Positions 52,245-60,932 of a stretch of DNA of 64,000 bases are shown in pieces; position 1 is the stretch's first letter, and the number at the start of each line of letters is the position of its first letter. A program made the translations under genes and the position numbers. The stretch lies in NCBI RefSeq assembly GCF_001293465.1, contig NZ_JSYZ01000011.1, positions 1 to 64,000 of the forward strand, in the 5' to 3' direction. The notes beneath the pieces were generated by a model. It did no database searches and was not told the DNA's origin. It worked only from the letters and a program-made list of their open reading frames with translations. This stretch comes from Pseudomonas asplenii. GTDB taxonomy: Bacteria; Pseudomonadota; Gammaproteobacteria; Pseudomonadales; Pseudomonadaceae.

Positions 52245-53162
52245 ATGAGCAAATTGCCCGATTTTGAGGGCCTGGCGATGTTCGCCAAGGTCGCTGAAGA
52301 AGGATCGTTCGCTGCTGCCGCCCGGGTCATGGGGGTGTCGGTGCCGACGGTGTCGCGTGCGGTCGCCAGGCTGGAGGAGCGCTTGGGTGGCCGGTTGTTC
52401 AACCGTACCTCGCGCCAGTTGTCGCTGACCGAGTTCGGCCTGAGCATGGCGGCGAAGGCTGGCGACATCTACCGCCAGGCCGAGGAGGTGGAAAGCGAAG
52501 CGCAGGAGCTGTCGGTGCAGCCACGCGGGCAGGTACGCCTGGCGATCCCGATGTCGTTCGGCCTGCGCTGGGTCGCGCCGCTGATGCCGGAACTGATCCG
52601 GCGCTTCCCCGAACTGTCGGTCGACCTGCATCTGTCCGATGCCTCGGTGGACCTGATCGCCGACGGCTTCGACGCCGCCTTGCGGATCGCCGCGTTGCCG
52701 GATTCGTCCCTGGTCGCCCGGCGGCTGTGTGCCGTGACCCAGTTCCTGGTGGCGTCGCCTGCCTATCTGGAGCAACACGGTCAGCCACGGCATCCAAGGG
52801 AACTGGCCAACCGGCGGTGCCTCAGTTATGCCTATCGGGCCCGCACCCAGGTCTGGCGGTTCAGCCACGACAAGGGGGCTGAAGAAGATGTCGTTCCCAG
52901 CGGGCCGCTGCGGGTGACCAACTCCGACGCGATGATTCCGGTGCTGCTGGAAGGACTGGCGATCGCCGAATTGCCGGAGTTCATCGCCAGCGAATACCTT
53001 GCCGATGGTCGCCTGGTGCGCCTGCTGCCGGAATGGAGCATGACCCGTGGCGGCTTGTATTTCGTCACGCCGTCGGCACGTACGCGGCCGGTGAAGATCA
53101 GGGCGCTATCGGACTTTTTCGCCGAGCATCTCAGTGAACCTGCCTGGCGCTGGCCCAGGTAG
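52245..53162 (+). CDS. LysR-family transcriptional regulator
   Basis: A 305-residue regulator from ATG 52245 (MSKLPDFEGLAMFAKVAEEGSF). The HTH (AAAARVMGVSVPTVSRAVARLEERLGGRLFNRTSRQLSLTEFG) and the co-inducer domain (SDASVDLIADGFDAALRIA) are clear. Divergent from the SDR/VOC operon across about 110 bp. Confidence 0.92.
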   Translation: MSKLPDFEGLAMFAKVAEEGSFAAAARVMGVSVPTVSRAVARLEERLGGRLFNRTSRQLSLTEFGLSMAAKAGDIYRQAEEVESEAQELSVQPRGQVRLAIPMSFGLRWVAPLMPELIRRFPELSVDLHLSDASVDLIADGFDAALRIAALPDSSLVARRLCAVTQFLVASPAYLEQHGQPRHPRELANRRCLSYAYRARTQVWRFSHDKGAEEDVVPSGPLRVTNSDAMIPVLLEGLAIAELPEFIASEYLADGRLVRLLPEWSMTRGGLYFVTPSARTRPVKIRALSDFFAEHLSEPAWRWPR

Positions 53163-53312
53163 AGCAGGGGCCATGATCGCGACTTTCGTTTCATAAATGA
53201 AAAGATGGATTTCTATCTTTAATGTTTTTGCTAGAAATGGCCTTCGCTAGAGTGGAGGGCGTCGCCGCCGGTCACTGGCGGTAAACGAATCGACCACTCG
53301 AGGACTCCTCCG

Positions 53313-53717
53313 ATGAAAACTGCCGTGCAACTGTTCCAGAACTACCTGGACGCCATCCAGAACCCCCGCGCCGCCGCCGAACTGTTCGCCGAGGACGGCG
53401 CCCTGGAAATTCCCTACCTGAAATCGCTGGGCATCACCGACCGTGTCGAGGGCCCGGAGCAGATCGAGGCCTTCATCGCCTCACTGCTGAACAGGGTTCC
53501 GGCGTTCAAGTTCCGTCGTATCCGCTTCCTGATCGATACCCCGGACCAGGCCTTTGCCGAGTACGACGTCGAGGCGCCGGTGCCGGCCACCGGGCGCATC
53601 TACCGCCAGTCCTACGCCGGTCGGCTGGTGGCCCGTGACGGCAGGATCCAGTTGCTGCGCGAGTCGCTGGACACCGTCGCCGCCGCCACCGCCTTCGCGC
53701 CTCGCGATGCCGTCTGA
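53313..53717 (+). CDS. NTF2-fold / SnoaL-like protein
   Basis: A 134-residue protein: LFQNYLDAIQNPRAAAELFAEDGALEIPYLKSLG, GPEQIEAFIASLLNRVP and ARDGRIQLLRESLDT. Resembles SnoaL-type isomerase/hydrolase-like proteins; catalytic residues uncertain. No signal peptide. Followed by a strong hairpin. It belongs with either the LysR/SDR or the downstream catabolic genes. Confidence 0.8.
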   Translation: MKTAVQLFQNYLDAIQNPRAAAELFAEDGALEIPYLKSLGITDRVEGPEQIEAFIASLLNRVPAFKFRRIRFLIDTPDQAFAEYDVEAPVPATGRIYRQSYAGRLVARDGRIQLLRESLDTVAAATAFAPRDAV

Positions 53718-53796
53718 TCGCCTTTCGCGATTCCGCAGAGCCTGGTTGCGCAACAACCCGTGGGGCCGGCCGGTCCGGCTACGTCTGTAAGGCCTT

Positions 53797-53829
53797 AGCT
53801 TTTTCCTGTTCAGGCAACAGGAAAAAGCT
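53797..53829. terminator. Strong hairpin after the NTF2-like gene
   Basis: AGCTTTTTCCTGTT (53797-53810) and AACAGGAAAAAGCT (53816-53829) form a perfect 14-bp stem with a 5-nt loop. A- and T-rich ends on both strands suit a bidirectional terminator, separating the NTF2-like gene from the aldehyde dehydrogenase. Confidence 0.85.
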
Positions 53830-53927
53830 GGTTTCGCCGCGCGCCGGGTTCCCACCAGAATGCACTCCGACCCCGGGAGTACGTCGAGTGACGGCCCCGG
53901 ATACACCACGCAACGCCTGGAGTGCGT

Positions 53928-55421
53928 ATGAACGACCTCGACTATTGGCAGCAGCGGGCCGCCGGCCTGAGTTTTTGCGACAAGGCCCTGATCGATGGCC
54001 GGCCGGTCAGCGCCGCCGATCGTGCAACGTTCGATGCCATCAACCCGGCCACCCACCAATTGCTGGCCCGCGTGGCGTCCTGTGGCCAGGCCGAGGTCGA
54101 CCTGGCGGTCAGCAGTGCCCGTCGAGCCTTCGAGCAGGGGCCCTGGGCACGCATGGCGCCGGGTGAGCGCAAGAGAGTGATGCTGCGCCTGGCCGAACTG
54201 ATCATGGCCAACCGTGAAGAGTTGGCCCTGCTGGACTCGCTGAACATGGGCAAGCCGGTCATGGATGCCTACAACATCGACGTGCCGGGTTCGGCTCACG
54301 TCTTCGCCTGGTATGGCGAGGCGCTCGACAAGCTGTATGACCAGGTCGCGCCGACCGCGCCCAATGTGCTGGCGACCATCACCCGCGAAGCCCTGGGAGT
54401 GGTGGCGGCCGTGGTGCCGTGGAACTTCCCGCTGGACATGGCCGCCTGGAAGCTGGCGCCGGCACTGGCCGCCGGTAACAGCGTGGTGCTCAAGCCCGCC
54501 GAGCAGTCGCCATTCTCCGCGCTGCGCCTGGCCGAACTGGCCCTGGAAGCGGGGCTGCCGCCAGGCGTGCTCAACGTGGTGCCGGGCCTGGGTGAAAACG
54601 CCGGGCGGGCGCTGGGCCTGCACCCGGACGTGGACTGCCTGGTGTTTACCGGTTCGACCCGGGTCGGCAAGTACTTCATGCAGTATTCCGCCCAGTCGAA
54701 CCTCAAGCAGGTGTGGCTCGAGTGTGGCGGCAAGAGCGCCAACCTGGTGTTCGACGATTGCCGGGACCTGGACCTGGCGGCGCAGAAGGCCGCGTTCGGG
54801 ATCTTCTTCAACCAGGGCGAGGTCTGCTCGGCCAACTCGCGACTGTATGTGCAGCGCTCGATTCACGACGAGTTCGTCGAGCGTCTGCAGGCCCAGGCCC
54901 GCCAGTGGTTGCCCGGCAATCCCCTGGATCCGGCCAGCCGCGCCGGTGCGATAGTCGACGCCGGGCAGAGCGCGCGAATCGTCCAGGCCATCGACCGGGC
55001 GCGCGAGGAGGGTGCCCGGCTGGTGTGTGGCGGCCGGCGCCTGACCATCGACGGCTCGGACAACTTCATCGAACCGACCATTTTCGCGAACGTCGACAGC
55101 CGGATGAGCCTGGCCCGCGAGGAGATCTTCGGCCCGGTGCTGGCGATCAGTGCGTTCGACAGCGAGGAGCAGGCGGTGCGTCTGGCCAACGACAGCATCT
55201 ATGGCCTGGCGGCTTCGGTCTGGAGTGATGACCTCAATCGTGCGCACCGGGTTGCGCGGGCGCTGAAGGCCGGTACGGTGTCGGTGAACACGGTCGATGC
55301 GCTGGATGTGACGGTTCCGTTCGGCGGGGGCAGGCAATCGGGTTTCGGGCGCGATCTGTCGCTGCATTCGTTCGACAAGTACACCCAGCTCAAGACCACC
55401 TGGTTCCAACTGCGTGGTTGA
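53928..55421 (+). CDS. Aldehyde dehydrogenase (PuuC-like)
   Basis: A 497-residue NAD(P)-dependent aldehyde dehydrogenase using ATG 53928 with GGAG six bases upstream. The catalytic Glu (WLECGGKSANLVF) and Cys (FFNQGEVCSANSRLYV) motifs and the cofactor-binding region VVPWNFPLDMAAWKLAPALAAGN are intact. Closest by eye to gamma-glutamyl-gamma-aminobutyraldehyde dehydrogenase-type enzymes, so an aminoaldehyde substrate is plausible. Precedes the ABC operon by about 200 bp. Confidence 0.92.
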   Translation: MNDLDYWQQRAAGLSFCDKALIDGRPVSAADRATFDAINPATHQLLARVASCGQAEVDLAVSSARRAFEQGPWARMAPGERKRVMLRLAELIMANREELALLDSLNMGKPVMDAYNIDVPGSAHVFAWYGEALDKLYDQVAPTAPNVLATITREALGVVAAVVPWNFPLDMAAWKLAPALAAGNSVVLKPAEQSPFSALRLAELALEAGLPPGVLNVVPGLGENAGRALGLHPDVDCLVFTGSTRVGKYFMQYSAQSNLKQVWLECGGKSANLVFDDCRDLDLAAQKAAFGIFFNQGEVCSANSRLYVQRSIHDEFVERLQAQARQWLPGNPLDPASRAGAIVDAGQSARIVQAIDRAREEGARLVCGGRRLTIDGSDNFIEPTIFANVDSRMSLAREEIFGPVLAISAFDSEEQAVRLANDSIYGLAASVWSDDLNRAHRVARALKAGTVSVNTVDALDVTVPFGGGRQSGFGRDLSLHSFDKYTQLKTTWFQLRG

Positions 55422-55625
55422 AACAGCCGTTATGTTTTTCCTATATCCACTCCATATATTTGATGCTTTCTGAGTAGGTATTCCTGAGGGAATATTGAAA
55501 CACCACAGTGACAAGTTGCCGCCGGCTCTTTCGAAGCGGGCGCGATGCAATCCTCTTTTGGCCCATGGCCGGTACTGCCAGATAAATAACAACCAACCCA
55601 ATAGGCAGCGGGAGTGCGTTTAATC

Positions 55626-56615
55626 ATGTCAAACATCTTGCGTGGACTTTCCTTTCGTAAAACTCTCCTGGTTTCGGCACTGGCCGTGGGCATGGCCGGT
55701 ACCGCGCAGGCGGGGTCGTTGTCCATCGGTCACACCACCTGGGTCGGCTACGGTACCTTGTACCTGGCGCGCGATCTGGGCTACTTCAAGGAGCAGGGGC
55801 TGGACGTCACCTTGACCACCATGGAAGAAGCGTCGATGTACATGGCCGCCCAGGCTTCGGGCAAGCTTTCGGGCTCCGCCTCGACCATCGACGAGATTCT
55901 CAAGTACCGCAGCAAGGACTTCTGCTTCCGGGCGGTCGCCGCTCTCGATGAAAGCCACGGTGGCGACGGGGTGCTGGTGGGCAAGGACGTCACCAGCCTC
56001 AAGGACCTCAAGGGCAAGCCCATCGCCGTGAACGAGGGCTCGGTGTCGCAGTTCTGGCTGTCGTACCTGCTCAAGCAGAACGGCATGAGCCTGGCTGATC
56101 TGGATGTGCAGAACATGACGGCTGACGATGCCGCCACGGCGTTCATCGCCGGCCGCGTGCCGGCCGCGGTGACCTGGGAGCCACACCTGTCGCTGGTGCG
56201 TGAAAAGGGCCAGGGCAAGGTCCTGGTCGACAGCAGTGCCACGCCGGGGGTGATCGTCGATGTGGTCGCGCTGTCGTGCGATGTGATCGACCGGCAACCC
56301 AACGATGTCAAGGCGCTGGTCAAGGGGCTGTACAAGGCCGTGCAGTACACCCATGACCACCCGGAAGAAGCCTACAAGATCATGGCCAAGGGCGTGGGTG
56401 GCTACCTGGCCGACCCCAAGGAACTGGCCGCGGCCGCCAAGGGCGTGCGTTTCTATGACCAGGCCATGAGCGAGGCCTTGCTGGGCACACCCGGCAAGCA
56501 AGGCGAGATCGCCGGCATCATCCGCCTGGCCGACGACACCTGGAGCAGCCTGCAGAACAAGACCCTGGACGTTTCCTACGGCGACCTGGTCGACACCCGT
56601 TTCGTCAAGCAATAA
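55626..56615 (+). CDS. ABC substrate-binding protein (nitrate/taurine type)
   Basis: A 329-residue periplasmic protein from ATG 55626, with signal peptide LLVSALAVGMAGTAQA. LSIGHTTWVGYGTLYLARDLGYFKEQGLDVTL is the SsuA/TauA-class signature, and GSASTIDEIL and VTWEPHLSLV complete the pattern. Imports an unknown small molecule, probably the substrate of the downstream monooxygenase cluster. Confidence 0.9.
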   Translation: MSNILRGLSFRKTLLVSALAVGMAGTAQAGSLSIGHTTWVGYGTLYLARDLGYFKEQGLDVTLTTMEEASMYMAAQASGKLSGSASTIDEILKYRSKDFCFRAVAALDESHGGDGVLVGKDVTSLKDLKGKPIAVNEGSVSQFWLSYLLKQNGMSLADLDVQNMTADDAATAFIAGRVPAAVTWEPHLSLVREKGQGKVLVDSSATPGVIVDVVALSCDVIDRQPNDVKALVKGLYKAVQYTHDHPEEAYKIMAKGVGGYLADPKELAAAAKGVRFYDQAMSEALLGTPGKQGEIAGIIRLADDTWSSLQNKTLDVSYGDLVDTRFVKQ

Positions 56616-56630
56616 GGCGGAGGCTCCCTG

Positions 56631-57434
56631 ATGATCGATCGTCAATCCTGGGTCAGTCGCTGCCTGACCCCGAAAGTCGAGCTGCCGGCAGCCCTGGTGT
56701 TCAGCACCAGTGCGCTGGGCTGGCTGCTGGTGTTCGGCCTCTGGGCCGGGCTGTCCTACGGCGGTGTGGTGCCGTCGATGTTTCTGCCCACGCCAGGGGC
56801 GGTGGTCGAGGCGGGCCTGCGCCTGGCCGCCGACGGCACCCTGGGCAAGCACGTGCTGGCCAGCGTCGAGGTGGTGCTGATCGGCTTTGCCGTGTCCTCG
56901 CTGGTCGCCGTGCCGCTGGGGTTGCTGATGGGCAGCTTCCGGGTGGTGCAGGCGTTCCTCGAGCCGCTGGTGAACTTCATCCGCTACCTGCCGGTGACGT
57001 CCTTCGTGCCGCTGTTCATCCTCTGGATTGGCATCGGCCTGGAACAGCGGGTCGCGGTGATCATCTTCGGTACCTTCTTCCAGCAGTTGGTGATGGTGGC
57101 CGACGTGTCCAAGGGCGTCTCCAGGGACCTGATCAACGCCTCCTACACCCTCGGTTCCAGCCGTCGCGACGTGATCGTGCATGTGCTCGGCCCGGCTTCG
57201 CTGCCGGGCGTGCTCGACACCTTGCGGGTGACCATGGGCTGGGCCTGGACCTACCTGGTCGTCGCCGAACTGGTCGCTGCCTCCAGCGGCCTGGGCTACA
57301 TCAGCCTCAAGGCGATGCGCGGCTTCCAGGTCGACGTGATTTTCCTCGCTATCGCGGTCATCGGCCTGCTCGGCCTGCTGACCGATCAACTGTTCCGGGT
57401 GCTTCGGCTCAAGGTGGTGTCATGGGCGCAGTAA
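56631..57434 (+). CDS. ABC transporter permease
   Basis: A 267-residue permease with six transmembrane segments and the EAA loop NASYTLGSSRRDVIVHVLGPASLPGVLDTLRVTMGWAWTYLVVAEL. Starts 15 bp after the binding protein gene and overlaps the ATPase by 13 bp. Confidence 0.91.
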   Translation: MIDRQSWVSRCLTPKVELPAALVFSTSALGWLLVFGLWAGLSYGGVVPSMFLPTPGAVVEAGLRLAADGTLGKHVLASVEVVLIGFAVSSLVAVPLGLLMGSFRVVQAFLEPLVNFIRYLPVTSFVPLFILWIGIGLEQRVAVIIFGTFFQQLVMVADVSKGVSRDLINASYTLGSSRRDVIVHVLGPASLPGVLDTLRVTMGWAWTYLVVAELVAASSGLGYISLKAMRGFQVDVIFLAIAVIGLLGLLTDQLFRVLRLKVVSWAQ

Positions 57435-58255
57435 CTGCAATGCAAATGCCGGTCAACCCGGTGAAACAGCCGGTGGGTGCGCAGCCGCGGCTGCAGGTGG
57501 ATCAGGTCTGCCTGCGCTACCGCAGCCCTGACGGCAATATCTTCACCGCCCTGGAGAACGTCTCGCTGAACGTGCCGGACCAGCAGTTCGCCGTACTGGT
57601 GGGGCCTTCCGGCTGTGGCAAGTCCAGCCTGCTCTACCTCACGGCCGGGCTGGCCGAACCGACCTCCGGCAAGATCCATGTCGGCGGGCAACAGGTGCGG
57701 GGGCCGGGCGCGGACCGCGGCATGGTGTTCCAGAGCTATACGCTGTTTCCCTGGCTGAGCGTGCGCGACAACATCGCCTTCGGCCTCAAGCGCAAGGGCA
57801 TGGCCGCCCGGGAGCGCAAGGAGATCGTCGATTACTACCTCGACGAAGTCGGCCTGACGGCTTTCGCCGAGCGTTATCCCAAGCAGCTCTCGGGCGGCAT
57901 GATGCAACGGGTGGCCATCGCCCGGGCCTTGGCCAACGACCCGCAGATCCTGCTGATGGACGAGCCTTTCGGCGCGCTCGACAGCCAGACCCGCATGCAG
58001 ATGCAGCAACTGCTGCTCAGGGTCTGGGAGCACAGCAAGAAAACCGTGGTGTTCGTCACCCACGACATCGACGAGGCCATCCTGCTTGGCGACCGGGTCT
58101 ACGTGATGGGCGCACGACCGGGGCGGATCAAGCGCGAACTCAATGTGCCGATGCCGCGCCCGCGTGACATGGACATGGTGATGGAACGCGAATTCATCGA
58201 GATGAAGCGCGACATCCTCGGCCTGCTGCATGACGACTTGCAAGTCGCCCATTGA
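57422..58255 (+). CDS. ABC transporter ATPase
   Basis: A 277-residue ATPase: Walker A GPSGCGKSS, Q-loop VFQSYTLFPWL, signature LSGGMMQRV, Walker B LLMDEPFGALD, H-loop VTHDIDEA. Completes the importer. A terminator follows directly after its stop. Confidence 0.92.
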   Translation: MGAVTAMQMPVNPVKQPVGAQPRLQVDQVCLRYRSPDGNIFTALENVSLNVPDQQFAVLVGPSGCGKSSLLYLTAGLAEPTSGKIHVGGQQVRGPGADRGMVFQSYTLFPWLSVRDNIAFGLKRKGMAARERKEIVDYYLDEVGLTAFAERYPKQLSGGMMQRVAIARALANDPQILLMDEPFGALDSQTRMQMQQLLLRVWEHSKKTVVFVTHDIDEAILLGDRVYVMGARPGRIKRELNVPMPRPRDMDMVMEREFIEMKRDILGLLHDDLQVAH

Positions 58256-58260
58256 GGGGG

Positions 58261-58298
58261 AACTTCCAAACCTGTTTCACGGGTTTGGAAGTTGTTTT
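58261..58298 (+). terminator. Intrinsic terminator after the ABC operon
   Basis: AACTTCCAAACC (58261-58272) and GGTTTGGAAGTT (58282-58293) pair perfectly over 12 bp with a 9-nt loop, followed by GTTTTAT. It ends the ABC transcript, so the flavin monooxygenase operon needs its own promoter in the AT-rich stretch around 58316-58357. Confidence 0.87.
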
Positions 58299-58447
58299 AT
58301 CCGACTGTCTGGCGATATCGAATAATTATAGTCAGGCACAAGTTTAATAATAATTTACCGATGACCAGGCGCTACTTGATCTGCTGCAGCCGGCTCGCAA
58401 CTACTGTTCATTCAACTACACCAAAGTCCTGGTGAAGGATATAACTC

Positions 58448-59767
58448 ATGTCATTGGATAACATTGAAATCGATACCCTCGTGGTGGGTGCCGGCCAGGC
58501 CGGTGTGGCCATGAGCGAACACTTGAGCAAACAGGGTGTGCCTCACCTGGTGCTGGAACGCAGCCGCATTGCCGAAGCCTGGCGCACCGGCCGCTGGGAC
58601 TCGCTGGTGGCCAACGGACCCGCCTGGCATGACCGTTTCCCGGGGCTGCAATTCGACATCGATCCCGATGGCTTTGCCGGCAAGGATCAGGTGGCGGCCT
58701 ACTTCGAGACCTACGCGAAAAAGATCAACGCACCGATCCACACCGGTGTCGAGGTCAAGCGTGTGACGCGTCATGCGGGGCGTCCGGGCTTCACGGTGGA
58801 GACCTGCTCAGGCACGATCCGTGCGCAGCGCGTAGTCGCGGCGACCGGTCCGTTCCAGAAACCGGTGATTCCAGCCATCGCCCCCAGGGATGAGCGCCTG
58901 TACCAGATCCACTCGGCCCAGTACTTCAACCCGCAGCAACTGCCGGAAGGGGCGGTGCTGGTGGTCGGTGCCGGTTCGTCGGGGGTACAGATCGCCGACG
59001 AACTGCAGCGCGCCGGCAAGCAGGTCTATCTCTCGGTCGGCCCGCACGATCGTCCGCCGCGTGCCTACCGCAACCGCGACTTCTGCTGGTGGCTGGGCGT
59101 GCTCGGGCTGTGGGACACCGAGACCATGCAGGCTGGCCGCGAACACGTGACCATCGCCGTCAGTGGCGCCCGAGGCGGCCATACCGTGGATTTCCGTCGC
59201 CTGGCCCAGGCCGGCATGATCCTGGTCGGGCTGACCGAGTCCTTCAACGGCAGCACGGTGACGTTCAGGCAGGACCTGGTCGACAACCTCGACAAGGGCG
59301 ATGAAAACTACCTGGCTCTGCTCGACGCCGCGGATGCCTACATCGAACGCAACGGCCTGGACCTGCCGCCGGAGCCGAGCGCCCGTGAGCGCGTTGGCGA
59401 TTCGCCCTGCATCACCCGGCCACTGCGTGAGCTGAACCTGGCCGAGGCCGGGGTGAACTCGATCATCTGGGCCACCGGCTACGCCGTCGACTACGACTGG
59501 CTGCAGGTCGACACCTTCGACGACAAGGGCAAGCCACAGCACCAGCGCGGTGTCGGCAGGGAGCCGGGGATCTACTTCGTCGGCCTGCCGTGGTTGTCGC
59601 GTCGCGGTTCGGCGTTCATCTGGGGCGTGTGGCACGACGCCCGGCATGTGGCCGGCCACATCGCCACCCAGCGTTCCTACCAGGACTACGAGGACGCCGC
59701 CCAGCGCCAGGCGGCCGCTGCCCTGTCCGTCGCCAGCGCGCCCGTGTCCCAGGTCGCCACCGCCTGA
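58448..59767 (+). CDS. FAD/NAD(P)H flavin-containing monooxygenase-like protein
   Basis: A 439-residue flavoprotein with two dinucleotide-binding motifs: GAGQAG at 14-19 for FAD and GAGSSG near 178 for NAD(P)H. WDSLVANGPAWHDRFPGLQFD and QIHSAQYFNP resemble class B flavin monooxygenases that oxygenate N or S atoms or perform Baeyer-Villiger oxidation. Probably the entry enzyme for a nitrogenous compound. First gene of an operon with the Rid-like and DUF1028 genes. Confidence 0.88.
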   Translation: MSLDNIEIDTLVVGAGQAGVAMSEHLSKQGVPHLVLERSRIAEAWRTGRWDSLVANGPAWHDRFPGLQFDIDPDGFAGKDQVAAYFETYAKKINAPIHTGVEVKRVTRHAGRPGFTVETCSGTIRAQRVVAATGPFQKPVIPAIAPRDERLYQIHSAQYFNPQQLPEGAVLVVGAGSSGVQIADELQRAGKQVYLSVGPHDRPPRAYRNRDFCWWLGVLGLWDTETMQAGREHVTIAVSGARGGHTVDFRRLAQAGMILVGLTESFNGSTVTFRQDLVDNLDKGDENYLALLDAADAYIERNGLDLPPEPSARERVGDSPCITRPLRELNLAEAGVNSIIWATGYAVDYDWLQVDTFDDKGKPQHQRGVGREPGIYFVGLPWLSRRGSAFIWGVWHDARHVAGHIATQRSYQDYEDAAQRQAAAALSVASAPVSQVATA

Positions 59768-59824
59768 TCAACCCCGCCAGGCGCGCCCCCGGGGCGTGCC
59801 TCGCCCTTTTCGAGGAAACCTGCA

Positions 59825-60241
59825 ATGGCCACACCGACGCACACCCGTATCCGCATGTTCAATACCAAGGAAACCTACCCCAACCAGACTCTGGACAACG
59901 ACCTGTGCCAGGCTGTGCGCGCCGGCAACACGGTGTACGTGCGCGGCCAGGTCGGCACCGATTTCGCCGGCAACCTGGTGGGCCTGGGGGATCCGGCCGC
60001 GCAGGCCGAGCAGGCGATGAAGAACGTCAAGCAACTGCTGGAAGAGGCGGGCAGCGACCTGTCGCACATCGTCAAGACCACCACCTACATCATCGATCCG
60101 CGCTACCGCGAGCCGGTCTACCGGGAAGTCGGCAAATGGCTCAAGGGCGTGTTCCCGATTTCCACGGGGCTGGTGGTGTCGGGCCTGGCCCAGCCGCAGT
60201 GGCTGATGGAAATCGACGTGATCGCCGTGATTCCCGACTGA
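59825..60241 (+). CDS. Rid-family (YjgF/YER057c) protein lacking the catalytic Arg
   Basis: A 138-residue Rid fold: DLCQAVRAGNTVYVRGQVGTDFAGNLVGLGDPAAQAEQAMKN and MEIDVIAVIPD. In RidA the imine/enamine-hydrolysing Arg follows FPA in a FPARS-type loop. Here the loop is F-P-I-S-T-G, so Arg is replaced by Ser. Rid subgroups without this Arg (Rid4-7) lack imine deaminase activity and tend to cluster with oxidoreductases. Lies between the monooxygenase and the DUF1028 gene. Confidence 0.9.
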   Translation: MATPTHTRIRMFNTKETYPNQTLDNDLCQAVRAGNTVYVRGQVGTDFAGNLVGLGDPAAQAEQAMKNVKQLLEEAGSDLSHIVKTTTYIIDPRYREPVYREVGKWLKGVFPISTGLVVSGLAQPQWLMEIDVIAVIPD

Positions 60242-60254
60242 CAGGAGCCTTGCC

Positions 60255-60932
60255 ATGACCTTTTCCATCGTCGCCCGGTGCGAAAGCACCGGCCAGTTCG
60301 GCATCGCCATCAGCTCGTCGAGCATTGCCGTCGGCGCCCGTTGCCCCTGGCTGCGTCCCGGCGTGGGCGCGGTGGCCTCGCAGAACATCACCTTGCCGGC
60401 ATTGGGGCCGGAAGCCCTGGACGAGCTCGAGCAGGGCCTTTCTCCTGCCCAGGCGCTGGACCGGGTGCTGACGCGCAACGGCTACAGCCAGTACCGGCAG
60501 ATCACCGTCATCGACCACCTGGGGCGCACCGCGCATTTCAGTGGCAGTGAAACCCTCGGCGTGAACAACGCCGTGAGCGGTGAACAGTGCGTGGCGGCCG
60601 GCAACATGCTGGCCAGCCCGGCGGTGATCGAGGCGATGGTCCGCAGCTTCGAGCAGGCCGAGGGCCAGTTGGCCGATCGCCTGCTGGCGGCGATGCAGGC
60701 CGGACTGGGCGAGGGCGGTGAAGCCGGTCCCGTGCATTCGGCGGCGCTGGTGGTGGTCGGCGAGCTGCTCTGGCCGATCGTCAACCTGCGCGTCGACTGG
60801 GCCGATGAGGATCCGCTCGGCGAACTGGGCCTGCTGTGGCAAGCCTACCGTCCGCAGATGCAGGACTACATCGACCGCGCCCTGGACCCTTCGCGGGCGC
60901 CCGGCTACGGTGTGCCGGGAGATGATCGATGA
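60255..60932 (+). CDS. DUF1028 (Ntn-hydrolase-like) protein
   Basis: A 225-residue protein with MTFSIVARCESTGQFGIAISS at the N-terminus and VGARCPWLRPGVGAVASQ, matching DUF1028, a family with an Ntn-hydrolase-type fold. If Met1 is removed, Thr2 would be the N-terminal nucleophile (inference). Likely hydrolyses an amide made in this pathway. Start 14 bp after the Rid gene; ATGA overlap with the M20 gene. Confidence 0.88.
   Translation: MTFSIVARCESTGQFGIAISSSSIAVGARCPWLRPGVGAVASQNITLPALGPEALDELEQGLSPAQALDRVLTRNGYSQYRQITVIDHLGRTAHFSGSETLGVNNAVSGEQCVAAGNMLASPAVIEAMVRSFEQAEGQLADRLLAAMQAGLGEGGEAGPVHSAALVVVGELLWPIVNLRVDWADEDPLGELGLLWQAYRPQMQDYIDRALDPSRAPGYGVPGDDR

Noticed and set aside
53481..55601. 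A 706-codon minus-strand frame opposite the aldehyde dehydrogenase
   Set aside because: Antisense to an ALDH with intact catalytic motifs; no ribosome binding site and no domain seen.
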